From Zygnema cylindricum (lineage: Eukaryota > Streptophyta > Zygnematophyceae > Zygnematales > Zygnemataceae): a stretch of DNA of 64,000 bases. This document shows positions 31,620-41,851 of the stretch, one piece after another. The translations under genes and the position numbers were made by a program. The number at the start of each line of letters is the position of its first letter. The stretch's first letter is position 1. Under the pieces are notes generated by a model. It made no database searches. It was given only the letters and a program-made list of their open reading frames with translations, and was not told where the DNA came from. The stretch spans positions 1-64,000 of the forward strand of contig JBBHKE010002911.1 in the NCBI GenBank assembly GCA_037447655.1, written 5' to 3'.

Positions 31620-32084
31620 TTACCTCAAACTCTTTTTCACCGTTCTCACTCTCATGCTACCGTTTCTCCAATCGATCGTTGGGTTCCACATCCGCAGCCA
31701 CGGTTTCCCTAGGATTACCTCATGGTCCCCAAGAGGTAATACATGAAATGTGTCATACCAATGGAGATTCCCCATTCGGGCTCGTAACCTTGGAGTTCGA
31801 TGAGTAATCGAGAGGGAACTCCTGTCGGCCAATTCAACCGTTTGATGATTCGGAATAGCAATGAGAGGAAGTTTCAACTTTTTCACTGTCTTCTCGTTGA
31901 TAAAATTCCCCGACCTGGCCGAATCCACCATAAAGCAAGTTGCGCTTGTACCGATGTGATCTTGAAAAACCAAAGGGTCACCACCCTCACCAGCTAACCT
32001 CATGGCAGTGAGCTTGCCTTTCTTAGGAACTTTCCGTTTTGGGAAATCTCTGGCCATATGGTGCGGGGACCGCAATGGAAGCAC
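31620..32084 (-). pseudogene. Gypsy-1 protease
   Basis: The frame starts within the zinc knuckle by frameshift (HHMARDFPKRKVPKKGKL), then reads DHIGTSATCFMVDSARSGNF. The active site is DSARS where the family has DSGAS/DTGAT, followed by LADRSSLSITH, FHVLPLGDHEVILGKPWL and NPTIDWR. The catalytic Asp is kept but the following Gly is Ala. Confidence 0.85.
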
Positions 32085-32863
32085 AATCCATTTTTTCGTC
32101 TCCCTTGGAGCTCCTCGGGGGACAAGTCATTGGCCTTGGCCTTAACGGTCTTATTCTTCTTCCGAATTACGTTAATTGCCCCTTTATCACTGTTTACCGC
32201 CCCGAGCTCCATGGGAGTCAGACCATCATCCCTTTGACTTCCCCCACCACTGCTCGATCCAAAATGATAGGATCTACGAAGGGTGAAGTCTACCGAATCG
32301 GTCCGTTCCGCAAACTGAATAGTTGTCGAGATGCTAGGAGTCACAATTTCCCGCGCGAGCCAGTGTTCCACATCCCTCCGGATGGAGGCCTTGAGCCCTT
32401 TCAGGTAATGATCTACAGCTTCATCCTCTGTCATCGTAGGGATTTGAACTTTGCACTCCAAGAACCGCTGCGTTTACTCCAAAACCGAAGCACGTTGCTT
32501 CAAAACCGAAATTTTATCCCTCGCAGCCTTGATCGTATTCACGGGTTGCCATGATTCTTAGAGGAGTTGAATGAAACTGGACCACTCAGCGGGTATCTCC
32601 TCGCTTTCTACAAAGGTCCTCCACCATACTTCTGGTGCCCCTTTAAGCATACCACCCGCGTAGTGAATCTTTTCATGATCCTTTAGGCTCGGAAAATTAT
32701 CGAGGTAATTCGCCACGGAAAATAACCACGCATGGAGATTCTTGTGCTGGGTCGGGTCAAACTCGTCGGGAAGTCTGAGCTTTAGTTTCCTCAAGTCTCT
32801 CTCCGTGCCTTTGTGAGTTCTTTCACTAAGACGAGATTCCAAGGTTGCGACGGTGTCACTCAC
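32000..32863 (-). pseudogene. Gypsy-1 gag
   Basis: The frame 32558-32863 (starting MSDTVATLESRLSERTHKGT) has the capsid-like LRLPDEFDPTQHKNLHAWLF and GAPEVWWRTFVES motifs. After a shift, 32000-32461 covers MTEDEAVDHYLKGLKASIRR, FAERTDSVDF, GLTPMELGAVNS and the first half of the knuckle, CFHC. A frameshift separates CFHC from HHMARDFPK in the next frame. An upstream leader with stops lies at 32864-32968. Confidence 0.88.
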
Positions 32864-32968
32864 TTGAGCATTCTGTAATTTGACGTTTTATAACTCCCAA
32901 AGAACCCGCTCCAACATATCCGTTGTGGACACGCCATGACCTTCCATACTGTTGAGTCACGAGGAAAC

Positions 32969-32980
32969 GCTCTGATACTA
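32969..32980 (-). other. Primer-binding site of gypsy-1 (tRNA-Met 3' end)
   Basis: Minus strand TAGTATCAGAGC, one base from the LTR end. It differs at one position from TGGTATCAGAGC, the complement of the initiator tRNA-Met 3' end used by most plant LTR elements. Confidence 0.85.
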
Positions 32981-32981
32981 G

Positions 32982-33448
32982 TGTAAAAGAGGCAGAATAA
33001 TAACTCAACACTCACAATGCACAGCGGAATAACCTCAACTATTCCCTCGTAGCAACAACAACGGCACACAACATTCACAAAAAAAGATGGAGCTTTATTA
33101 ACCGGAAAGAGATTTCAGGATTGAAAGCACGTTGCGAAGGTTTATTCAAGAGTCTGCTGTTGACTAGGTCTACTGCATATTTAAACTAATATGTTGCTAG
33201 TCAACTTGGTACTAAACTTATGTACACGTGGGCCTTCTCGGTAAACCATGATCTATCCAAACTATCTTGTAGAACAATGTAGTCCGATCTACATTTTGCG
33301 ACGTTGTTATACTGCTACGCTGCATTGCTATACTGCTATGTTGCGTTGCTATGCTGGTATGCTGCGCTAATCTAGCATCGGAGCTGTGCTGCTCTAGAAT
33401 CGGAACTGCAGCATCCTATACTGTACATAACTCTGTAGCCCTGTTACA
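32982..33448 (-). repeat. 5' LTR of gypsy-1
   Basis: 467 bp, TGTAACAGGG...CTCTTTTACA on the minus strand. It is followed on the plus strand by the CCTGT target duplication at 33449-33453. Confidence 0.9.
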
Positions 33449-33453
33449 CCTGT

Positions 33454-34068
33454 GGAAATTTACATTTTTTTTTTAAATGCCTCGATATATCGAAGATAGA
33501 ATAAATTGGCGATTTATCAGAGATATATTGCAATTTTTTGATTTTCAATATATCGAAGCGATATATCGATTATCGGGTACCTGAAATTCGATATATCTCG
33601 AAAATCGGCAAACGGTCCTTGATACCCAACACTATAGCGTGAATCGTTATTAGCCTTATGTACGCTATATCTCCACCCGAAAATTTTAACATTGATACCT
33701 TAAATAAACTAAATTACACTATTTAAAGACGTGGACCATAATCTGCCATGTCTCTTTACACTAAATTAGAATGAATGACGCTAATTTTTTCTTTGCACTA
33801 ATAATTTCTATATGTTTATAAGGATTCTAGGTGTAGCTTTAATACATATGCAATACTTGTACTTGCAGTACTTGTACATGAAATACTTGTGCGATATTTG
33901 CTGTGGATACTTCGAAACAAGCTGAAAAGGTTTCAAAAATGGAGGCGTCAGTTCGCGCGAAATCTTGGTTTATATTGTACTATTGTCTAAATGGCCCGGT
34001 TGAGATACCTTACCTTATTGTACCGTATCGTAACGCATGTGCCGTGGTACTGCACCCAGTGGGATAAA
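33454..34068. other. Unassigned AT-rich stretch between element clusters
   Basis: No gene. It contains several copies of atatatcga/tcgatatat at 33480-33605, a lone MITE-like end (gcgtgaatcgttattagcc at 33641-33659) similar to the TIRs near 58.3 kb, and short repeats of tacttgta at 33850-33895. Confidence 0.5.
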
Positions 34069-34180
34069 TGTTGAAAATAAATAAAAAGGTTTAATAAAAG
34101 TATTTTCTAGGTCCAAATAGATAAAGACAAAAGAGAGCAAAAACAATTTGCCTCCACCTCTCTCTCTATCCCTGAAATTT
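34069..34180 (+). repeat. LTR-start fragment, copia-4/5 family, plus orientation
   Basis: TGTTGAAAATAAATAAAAAGG followed by ttctaggtccaaatagata and a pyrimidine-rich ctctctctatccctg match the first ~110 bp of the LTRs at 40844 and 46190. The match then stops. Confidence 0.6.
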
Positions 34181-34324
34181 TATAGGCTCCATTGCCACAC
34201 AAAATTGTCATATCAAAAGATGCTAATCTAGATAGTGCCGAATCCAAGTTTATATAAACCCAAATGATTGACCCCTTGGCAATCAAAACCCCATTACAGC
34301 TTCACCCTTGTGAAACAAGACTTT

Positions 34325-35478
34325 CTGTGTGCTCAGTTCCACCACATAATACAAAGTTAGAATATGAGATTTGGACAAACTCCCCCACTTTGCATTTCCC
34401 TTAGAAATGCAACCACCCAGGCAGGCAAAAACTTTGACCGACTACACTCCAGTGTAGCTTGGACTCCCCTGAGTCCGCAACAAAAAAAATCACTGAAAAT
34501 GGTCAACAGAATTAATAGTTATGGCTGGCCAAAGTTTACCATTTATAAAAGGTGCTCTCTAGGAGAGGCAGCTACCTACAAGAAATATTCTAAGTCCTAA
34601 AACCCCTCTCTAAGCCCCATAGAACTAAAGTACGAACCAATGACAAGATTGTAAAGTACATAAGGTACAGGTGTCGGTGTACCTTTTGTACGACCATCCT
34701 ACGACATGGCCAAAAACAAACACGTGTCTTATCCGGACTTGTTCTTTTAATTCCCGGAATTCGTGCTACCAAATATTATATCTCTACGTGGCTCTTGGTC
34801 ATGCCACGTCTAAAAAACGATACCGTACAAGAAAGTACAAGTGCCGTAGTGCTTTCTGTACATACATTGACTGAAATCGCCATAATGCGACATTTGTCAC
34901 TTTCGGATTTGTTTTCTTCTGTTCGAGATCCATAAGCCCGTATGATGTTGCTACATATCATTTGGAGTGGCGGTGTCTACAAACTGCCAAATTGTCCTTT
35001 CCGCGATGTCGCCGCTAACCATGGCCGTCCGATTTACATCGTCATTTAAAACGGACCGTCGAAATATATGACCGTACAATTTATTTCGTGCGGTGCTAAA
35101 AGTACAACTGTTTCTATGCCCTATATACCAAAATCGAGTAAAATGGAAAACCCTACGTGTAACTATGTAAATATCTATCAAACCCTACATGTCCTAGCAC
35201 TAGTCTTAGACTACATGGACAAAATTAACGGCTACGGGATGTTTTACAGACGGTAGGTACCAGGATCAATTCCTGGGTTTGTCAAATACCTTTTTAGTAA
35301 ACATACCTATTATCTACTCTTGTCTCTCTAGAGAGCTTAGGCAGCCATGGCTCTAGCTCCCTCTCCAGCCTTCAGTGACTACAACAAGTGTGGGGGCTTG
35401 GAGAAAGAGTTTAGAGGCAGACTGCCTTTGCTACTCTTCTATCCTAAAACAGACCTAGAAAATACATAAATATCAACA
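34325..35478 (-). repeat. Copia-family LTR, minus orientation
   Basis: The minus-strand start TGTTGATATTTATGTATTTTC at 35478, the shared 'tctaggtct' motif, the tRNA-like hairpin at 35260-35276 and the cttggactcccctgagtcc region near 34460 match the LTRs of copia-1 and copia-4. The low-coordinate end is uncertain (34325-34410). It is probably the 3' LTR that belonged to copia-4, but the junction on its inner side is rearranged. Confidence 0.6.
35260..35276 (+). other. Initiator-tRNA-like T-arm hairpin
   Basis: ccaggatcaattcctgg, a 5-bp stem with a 7-nt loop starting with A, antisense to its LTR. It is the same element as at 20939-20955 in a diverged LTR family. Confidence 0.45.
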
Positions 35479-35479
35479 A

Positions 35480-35605
35480 TCCCCTATACTTGTTGTAGTC
35501 ACTGAAGGAGAGAGAGAGAGAGAGAGTAGTGGAGCCATGGGTGCCTCAGCTCCACCTATGTCGGACTAAAGAGTGGCCTAAGTCACTCTCAACAAAAGGT
35601 TTGTC
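35480..35605 (+). repeat. Inverted LTR fragment joined to copia-4
   Basis: tcccctatacttgttgtagtc, the (ga)n run and gagtggcctaagtcactctc match positions ~90-215 of the copia-5 LTR in plus orientation. At aaaaggtt it joins the minus-strand RNase H end of copia-4. A short homology probably guided this inversion. Confidence 0.6.
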
Positions 35606-37260
35606 AAAGTTTAATCTTATGTCAATATGTTTAGCTTTGACATGATGTTTTGGATTGGCTGTAATTGCAATGGCAACCTCATTATCACAAAAAACCTCAT
35701 GCACTCCCTCCTTCATATACCCCAGTTCTTGCAATAAGGACTTGACCCACATTAATTCTTTCACAGTTGAACAAGAGGCCATATACTCAGCCTCCATAGT
35801 AGACTAAGCAACCACCTTTTGTTGCTTACTGCTCCAACAGCAAGCACCTTCCCCACAAATAATACAAATCCAAAAGTGCAACTTCTCATAGGTGCATCCC
35901 CATAAATGGCATCACCCCAAGTAGTGATGTCAGTGTGCTCCCCTCCCAAATGCAAACATAACTCTCTGGCTTCCACTAGATATCTCATGACTCTCTTGGT
36001 TGCCTCCTAGTCTCTCTTCCTAAGATCATTAAGACTACTACGGAGTACTCCAATTGCTGCCACTATGTCCGGCCTAGTACAATTCATGAAATAGATCAAA
36101 CTTCCTACGACCTGTCTATAAGGAATAGATTTCATAAACTCTCTCTCCTATGGACTCATCTGATCATCTAAGATTATCCCTTCTCCTTCTACACTCCCGT
36201 CACTTACTTTGTTCAAGTCCATGGGAGTGGTACAACTATTTGCTTTCTCCGTCTGGAATTGCTCAAGCATATTTCCTATTGATTCTGTCTTAGTGAGTCT
36301 AATGATCCTTTTCCCCCTAACTCTTTCCATTTGAATTCCCAAATATATATCTTGCCTCCCCTAAATCCTTCATGTCAAATCTGCTTCTAAGATCTTTTTT
36401 AAACTTATTGATCTTTTCCAAAAACTTACTTAACCCCAGCAGATCATCCATATAGATTGCAGTAAAGATCAAACCATCCTCATCTTCAAACATATAGATA
36501 GAATGGTCAGAACTGATCGGGATATATCCCAGAACAGTAAGAAACTCATCTAGTTACTAATTCCACAATCGGGGAGCTTGCATAAATCATATGAGGACTT
36601 TATGAGCGTGCACACTTTGCTCTCTTCCCCATTCTCCACAAACCCCTCCGGTTGCCTCATGAAGATTTCTTCCTCTAACTCACCATTGAGGAAGGCGGTC
36701 TTAATGTCCATCTGATGTATCTCCATGTTTCCCAATGCTACTGGACTGAGGAGAATCCTTACTTATGGGAACTGAACAACTCAAGCAAACGTCTCCTCAT
36801 AGTCAATCCCCTCCTTTTGGGTGAACCCATTTGCTACCAAAGGAGTCTTATATCTTTCAATCGTATTATTTGGGTTCAGTATTAGTTTAAATACCCATTT
36901 ACAGCCAATAGGTTTCCTGTCTAGAGGACATTCTGCTAGCTCCCAAGTATTTGCTTCTATGATGGAAGCCATCTCATCATTTAAGGCTCTAATCCATATG
37001 TCCTTTTCTGAGCAGTTCACTGCCTCCAAGTATGACTGAGGCTCATCAGGATGGGATAGCTTAGTTACCTTACGAGCAGCTTGTTTCTCTTCTATCGTTT
37101 TCCTGCTCCTTCCTCCCTCAAACTTTGAAGCTAAAATAGAGGGATGTCTTTGGTTTCTCCTTACTATCTCATGGTCTCCCCTATAAATGGAAGTAGGGTT
37201 CGGTTCCTCCACTTCTGTCTCCTCGAAGTCCATAGGAATATGTGAGGTATTCGGTAGCTC
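35606..37260 (-). pseudogene. Copia-4 RT and RNase H, decayed
   Basis: The frame 36781-37233 covers the linker and RT start (IRALNDEMASIIEANTWELA, CKWVFKLILNPNNTIERYK, GFTQKEGIDYEETFA). 36550-36735 has MDIKTAFLNGELEEEIFMRQ. Near 36440 the catalytic motif is changed (YMDDLLGLS-like in a broken frame). 35761-35988 and 35546-35797 give RNase H with THITTW-like and MEAEYMASCSTVKELMWVKS and FCDNEVAIAITANPKHHVKA. Many stops are present. Less like copia-5 here than in gag. Confidence 0.82.
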
Positions 37261-37377
37261 TCATATCTTGGATCTCCCCTGAATTTGCAATCATTATCTC
37301 ACCCATATCTCTTTCGGGAAAGACAGAGTTCTCTTCACTTTCGGACTAAAACATGATTTTTATCTTTTTGGTATATT

Positions 37378-38312
37378 TGAAGGGGTCAATTAACTTTCCT
37401 TCATTTATGACAACTAGGTGTTTGACAAAAATGATATTTTACTTGCTAAGTCATAGACTCTATATCCCTTGACATCCTCATCATATCCCACAAAATATCC
37501 AGGTTTTCACTTAGCATCAAGATTCCAGTTTTTCTTATCCGTATCTAGAATGTAAACTTTTCTATCGAATACTTTAAGGTGAGAGATATGAGGTTTCCTT
37601 CCAACCCATCTCTCATAAGGTGTCATACCTTTGACTGCTGAGGTAACGACTCTATTCTTAATGTAGTTGGCAGAGTTCATGGCTTCTACCTAAAATCTCT
37701 TTCCTATTTTCTTGTCAGCCAACATACTACATACACTATCTCTTAGTGTTCGGTTTAACCTCTCAGCTACCCTATTTTGTTCTGATTATGTGGTACAGTT
37801 TTCTGGTGCTAGACTCCCTCATCTCTCAAGTATTCCTCAAACTAGATAGAGGTATATTCTTCCCCATTATCACTACTTATCCTCTTCATGGGGGTTCCAT
37901 GCAACTTCTCACTTTAGGTTTTCTATTTTTTGAAGGATGTTGGTGTTTCAGACTTTGTTTTAAGGAAGTAGACTCTAGAATATCTGGACCAGTCATCAGT
38001 AATTGTCAACATAAACCTCTTCCCTCCAACTGAGGGTACCCTTGTTGGTCCCCAGATATCTGTGTGGATTAAATCTAGTACCTTTTCTCCCTAATATGTA
38101 CTGGCTTTCGGGAAAAGAAGTCTGTGAGTTTAACCTTGGGCATAGCCACTACAATCATCCATCATTTCATTATCACTAAACTGAATGCCTTCTACTACAC
38201 CAAGCTTCTTCATTTCCCTCAACCTATCAAGATGCACATGCCTAAACCGCTTATGCCAAATCATCAACTTTGGGACACCAATATTGTAATCACTTTTCTT
38301 TTCATTACTCAA
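37378..38312 (-). pseudogene. Copia-4 integrase, decayed
   Basis: MSNEKKSDYNIGVPKLMIWH and the zinc segment (HKRFRHVHLDRLREMKKLGV, DDCSGYAQG) at 38130-38312 are followed by the core in broken frames. TDIWGPTRVPSVGGK-type and SSDNGEEYTS-type segments are read on the minus strand near 38050 and 37870. Stops occur before the final catalytic Glu. Confidence 0.78.
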
Positions 38313-38319
38313 GTTAAGC

Positions 38320-38400
38320 CTAGGGTTTTTTAGGGTTTTATAGGCTTTTTTAGGGTTTTTTTACGGTTTTTTAGGGTTTTTTAGGGTTTTTTTGGGTTTT
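38320..38400 (+). repeat. Telomere-like TTTAGGG-type tract in copia-4 pol
   Basis: About 81 bp of degenerate units of the form tttttagggt with variable T-runs and single changes (ataggc, acggtt, tgggtt). It replaces roughly 70 bp of pol between protease and integrase when compared with copia-1. Flanking pol is collinear on both sides. Confidence 0.8.
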
Positions 38401-38412
38401 AAAAGACTCCCT

Positions 38413-39792
38413 TCAAGTGAAGGTATCAAACTCTTTGTCATCTAACACAGATGTAGAGATAAGATTTTTACTCAGTTGAGGAATATAGAGCACATCTGAG
38501 AAAGTGAGTATATAAGTCTTACCCTCCACTAAGACTTTCAGATCTACTGATCCCACTAGATCTGTAGTAACCACTCTCCCATCCCCATACTCTATTTCTA
38601 TAGTAGGGATTTTCCTTAGCTTAGTATAGAGGTCCTTATCACGGCACATATGCACGGGCACACCTGAGTCGATGATCCATCCTTCCTATGGAGCTTCCCG
38701 ATTGCTCCAAGGGCACACTTCTGTCTCTGAGGGATCTCCTTCTACTCCAGACTCTCGTCAAGAAAAGCTCCCCATCCTCCTCAGAAGACTCGTTCTCGGT
38801 TTCTCTTGTCATTTTTGTGACCACAAGTGCCTTTTTCTTCCCTCCGAAAGAACCCCCTCCATGGTTCTCTTAGAGCCTCAGCTCCGACAGTTTAACACAA
38901 TCCGCGATAAAGTGTCCCGACTTTTTGCAAAATTGACAAAGGCCCTTTGGGGGCCTCGATCCTCCAAGTTGAACTCTTTCTCCTTTGTATGCCTTTTTCC
39001 GTGTCTCCACATGTCCCCTCTGGCGGCTAGAGCTTGAACGCTCTTTCTCCCTCTTTTGATCTCAATCGTGTTCTCCTACACAAGCATCCTGTTGACCACT
39101 GTATTCCACTTCCATGAACTATCAGTAATTTCTTGTACTCCATACACTATATTCTGATACTCGTCGGGTAACTTCACGATGAGAGTGTTAACTTTCATTT
39201 TCATTGTACCTGTCCATCCGGCACTCTCCATCTCCATATACAAACAAGAAAGAGCATTACAGTAGTCTAACATCTTTCCCCCTTTTTAAGTATAATTTCC
39301 CACTTTTTGCTCTGCCAACTAGAGCTCTTGAATCGTACCAGCTCTATAGATCATTATCAAACTCACCCACAACTCCTCGGTCTTGTAAACGCGAAGATGG
39401 GGAGTTGCCAAAACTTGAGTGAGGTGTCTCAGATTGAAGATCTTGGCAGCCATGTTGGTGTCTTCCCGCATTTGAGTGTCAGTCTCCACGGTCTTTACGA
39501 ACGCCGCTCCGGGTGTTGTGGGAAAAGGAGAAATAGGAGTAAGAGATGTCTCCTTTTCTTTCCCCTTTTCAGACACACTGCTGTCCCCATCATCTGCCTC
39601 CTCTATTGTAGCAGATGTTGCTACAGAAAACCTTATTCCACCAATACCTGGTGGGGTTCCCTAAGGTGGACGTTTTACTTGTCCACTAACAATACCCCAG
39701 TATCGTTTTTCACACAGAGCCCCTGTCTTCATGGCTTCCCAATAGATAAACCATGATCCAAGGAAGATGGGCACCTTAGAGGGTGGGCCCAT
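38413..39792 (-). pseudogene. Copia-4 gag and protease, decayed
   Basis: Mirror of the copia-5 gag-protease. 39319-39576 has SPFPTTPGAAFVKTVETDTQ and MAAKIFNLRHLTQVLATPHL. 39076-39273 has MEMESAGWTGTMKMKVNTLI and VKLPDEYQNIVYGVQEITDS. A CCHC knuckle (CQFCKKSGHFIADC) lies near 38920. The protease near 38413-38680 reads IDSGVPVHMCRD and VTTDLVGSVDLKVLVEGKTY. gag starts at the ATG in the primer site. Confidence 0.83.
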
Positions 39793-39796
39793 AACC
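39783..39796 (-). other. Primer-binding site of copia-4 (half-tRNA type)
   Basis: Minus strand GGTTATGGGCCCAC directly after the LTR end AATTGCA; same site as in copia-1, -3 and -5. Confidence 0.75.
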
Positions 39797-40792
39797 TGCA
39801 ATTCTGTGTCCTCAATTGGACTACAGAATTCAAGAAGCCTCTAGATAGTTGTTAACTAACCCACTTCATGTGGCAACCACTCTTGCTCAAGCAAACAAGT
39901 TGACAATATGACTGCACCCCTATGTAGCTTGGACACCCTTGAGTCCATTGGAAAAATAATCACTGAAAACGCCCAACCATGCGATAAGTTATAGGGTGGC
40001 AAAAATGCCAATTTTATACAAACTCTCAAAGAGAGAGAGGACTATCTACCAGATTTTTCTAAGTCCTAGTTCCCTCTCACAACCCTTATCTACTGATTGT
40101 ACGAACCAATTATATCACTGTACAGTACAAGACAGTACTAGTGCCGATGTACTTTCTGTACGGCCTCTGTACAACAATGCCATTGAGCGGATGCGTGTCC
40201 ACTTTTCACTCGTCCGTACGTTCCTCGTAATTCCCACGACCAAAACGTTATCTCTCCACGTGGCGCTAGGTCATGCCACGTCACAAAACGCCAAAGTGAC
40301 CATTCCGGTATCTCGGCGATGATGTGCGCCGTTGGATAAAAGTCGGCATTTAATCTAGACCGTCAAAACAAATGTCCGATTCATTTGTTTAGTGCCGTAT
40401 TATGTTCGCATTGTATATAGCTAGTTCTATGTCTTTTCATTTGTATTTCCATTAATCGGTTTATAAATTGTAACATAGTTTAATTATTAATCATACCCTA
40501 TATACTTTAACAAACTTCTACGAAAAATCGGTTAGAGTTGACAGCTACGCCTCGCTCTGCCGGTTAGGGGATTCGAGTCTTGCCAAACTCAACCTTTTGT
40601 TAAGAGTGACATAAGTCACTCTTCTGTCATGCTTATTAGGCTGAGGCAGCTTTGCTTCCCTTCTCTCTCTCAACTTCTCAGTGACTGCAACAAGTTTGAG
40701 AGTTGGAGAGAGAAGTTAGAGATAGACTGCCTCGGCTTCTTTCTATTTCTATTTAGACCTAGAAAATACTAATAAATCCATTAGTTTCTACA
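39797..40792 (-). repeat. 5' LTR of copia-4
   Basis: 996 bp. Positions 39797-40671 are an almost perfect inverted copy of 40963-41837. The outer ~120 bp (40672-40792, starting TGTAGAAACTAATGG on the minus strand) instead resemble the copia-1-type LTR start. The LTR is therefore mosaic or converted. Confidence 0.83.
40529..40580 (+). other. tRNA-like sequence in copia-4 LTR (antisense to LTR)
   Basis: Plus strand: an A-box-like cggttagagtt (40529-40539) and a B-box-like gattcgagtct (40570-40580) with tRNA-like spacing. This is the mirror copy of 41054-41105. It is too degenerate to fold as a whole tRNA. Confidence 0.45.
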
Positions 40793-40843
40793 CTATTGTA
40801 ACATAGTTTAAATATTTATCAAACCCTATATTCTCTAGCGAAC
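40793..40843 (-). repeat. 51-bp palindrome spacer, itself an LTR fragment
   Basis: Read on the minus strand (gctagagaatatagggtttg ...) it matches 46478-46530 of the copia-5 3' LTR. The two head-to-head copias are therefore separated by a remnant of a third LTR that served as the target. Confidence 0.65.
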
Positions 40844-41837
40844 TGTTGAAAATCACTAGATTTTTAGGATATTTTCTAGGTCTAAAATAAAATAAAAGAG
40901 GAAGCAGCCTGCTTTCATCTTTCCTCTCTATCCCCCATACTTGTCGTAGTCACTGAAGGAGAGAGAGAGAGAAGGGAAGCAAAGCTGCCTCAGCCTAATA
41001 AGCATGACAGAAGAGTGACTTATGTCACTCTTAACAAAAGGTTGAGTTTGGCAAGACTCGAATCCCCTAACCGGCAGAGCGAGGCGTAGCTGTCAACTCT
41101 AACCGATTTTTCGTAGAAGTTTGTTAAAGTATATAGGGTATGATTAATAATTAAACTATGTTACAATTTATAAACCGATTAATGGAAATACAAATGAAAA
41201 GACATAGAACTAGCTATATACAATGCGAACATAATACGGCACTAAACAAATGAATCGGACATTTGTTTTGACGGTCTAGATTAAATGCCGACTTTTATCC
41301 AACGGCGCACATCATCGCCGAGATACCGGAATGGTCACTTTGGCGTTTTGTGACGTGGCATGACCTAGCGCCACGTGGAGAGATAACGTTTTGGTCGTGG
41401 GAATTACGAGGAACGTACGGACGAGTGAAAAGTGGACACGCATCCGCTCAATGGCATTGTTGTACAGAGGCCGTACAGAAAGTACATCGGCACTAGTACT
41501 GTCTTGTACTGTACAGTGATATAATTGGTTCGTACAATCAGTAGATAAGGGTTGTGAGAGGGAACTAGGACTTAGAAAAATCTGGTAGATAGTCCTCTCT
41601 CTCTTTGAGAGTTTGTATAAAATTGGCATTTTTGCCACCCTATAACTTATCGCATGGTTGGGCGTTTTCAGTGATTATTTTTCCAATGGACTCAAGGGTG
41701 TCCAAGCTACATAGGGGTGCAGTCATATTGTCAACTTGTTTGCTTGAGCAAGAGTGGTTGCCACATGAAGTGGGTTAGTTAACAACTATCTAGAGGCTTC
41801 TTGAATTCTGTAGTCCAATTGAGGACACAGAATTGCA
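40844..41837 (+). repeat. 5' LTR of copia-5
   Basis: 994 bp, TGTTGAAAATCACTAG...GAATTGCA. The (ga)n run, the tRNA-like antisense segment and a 108-residue minus-strand frame are LTR features, not genes. Confidence 0.85.
41054..41105 (-). other. tRNA-like sequence in copia-5 5' LTR (antisense)
   Basis: Minus strand: A-box-like cggttagagtt (41095-41105) and B-box-like gattcgagtct (41054-41064). Confidence 0.45.
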
Positions 41838-41851
41838 GGTTATGGGCCCAC
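41838..41851 (+). other. Primer-binding site of copia-5 (half-tRNA type)
   Basis: GGTTATGGGCCCAC directly after AATTGCA. The contained ATG (41842-41844) opens gag as MGPPSKVPIFLGSWFIYWEA. Confidence 0.77.

Larger units (their letters stand above)
315..33448 (-). mobile_element. Ty3/gypsy chromovirus (gypsy-1), host of the nested stack
   Basis: The two ends are homologous LTRs (315-760 and 32982-33448). Each reads TGTAACAG...TTTTACA on the minus strand, and a perfect 5-bp target duplication CCTGT (310-314, 33449-33453) flanks the whole unit. In minus-strand order it carries a tRNA-Met-type primer site, gag, protease, RT, RNase H, integrase, a chromodomain and an extra 3' reading frame. The domain order and chromodomain place it among chromoviruses. 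It is interrupted by copia-2 (24029-29863) and copia-1 (4126-21188, itself containing the chimeric element), and carries a duplicated block at its 3' end. All reading frames are broken by stops or shifts, so it is not autonomous now. Confidence 0.9.
35606..40671. repeat. Left arm of a ~5-kb imperfect palindrome
   Basis: Inverted counterpart of 40963-46030. Identity is close to complete near the centre (the 108-residue frames at 39996-40322 and 41312-41638 translate identically). It falls outward: RNase H segments differ at many residues. Only copia sequence lies in the arms. Confidence 0.85.
35606..40792 (-). mobile_element. Ty1/copia element copia-4 (left palindrome arm)
   Basis: Minus-strand copia: 5' LTR 39797-40792, primer site 39783-39796, gag-pol 35606-39790. 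Its 3' end is rearranged. It is the inverted counterpart of copia-5: positions x and 81634-x correspond across the inner arms, and 81625-x outside the telomere-like tract. Both arms share the same stops and the same tract, so they derive from one decayed copy or have been homogenised. Confidence 0.85.

Noticed and set aside
38320-38400. A chromosome end or interstitial telomere
   Set aside because: The units are degenerate, only ~80 bp long, sit inside copia pol, and occur again in the opposite palindrome arm.
39996-40322. A 108-residue protein encoded identically in both palindrome arms (also 41312-41638)
   Set aside because: The frame lies wholly within LTR sequence; identity in both arms reflects the palindrome rather than coding constraint.
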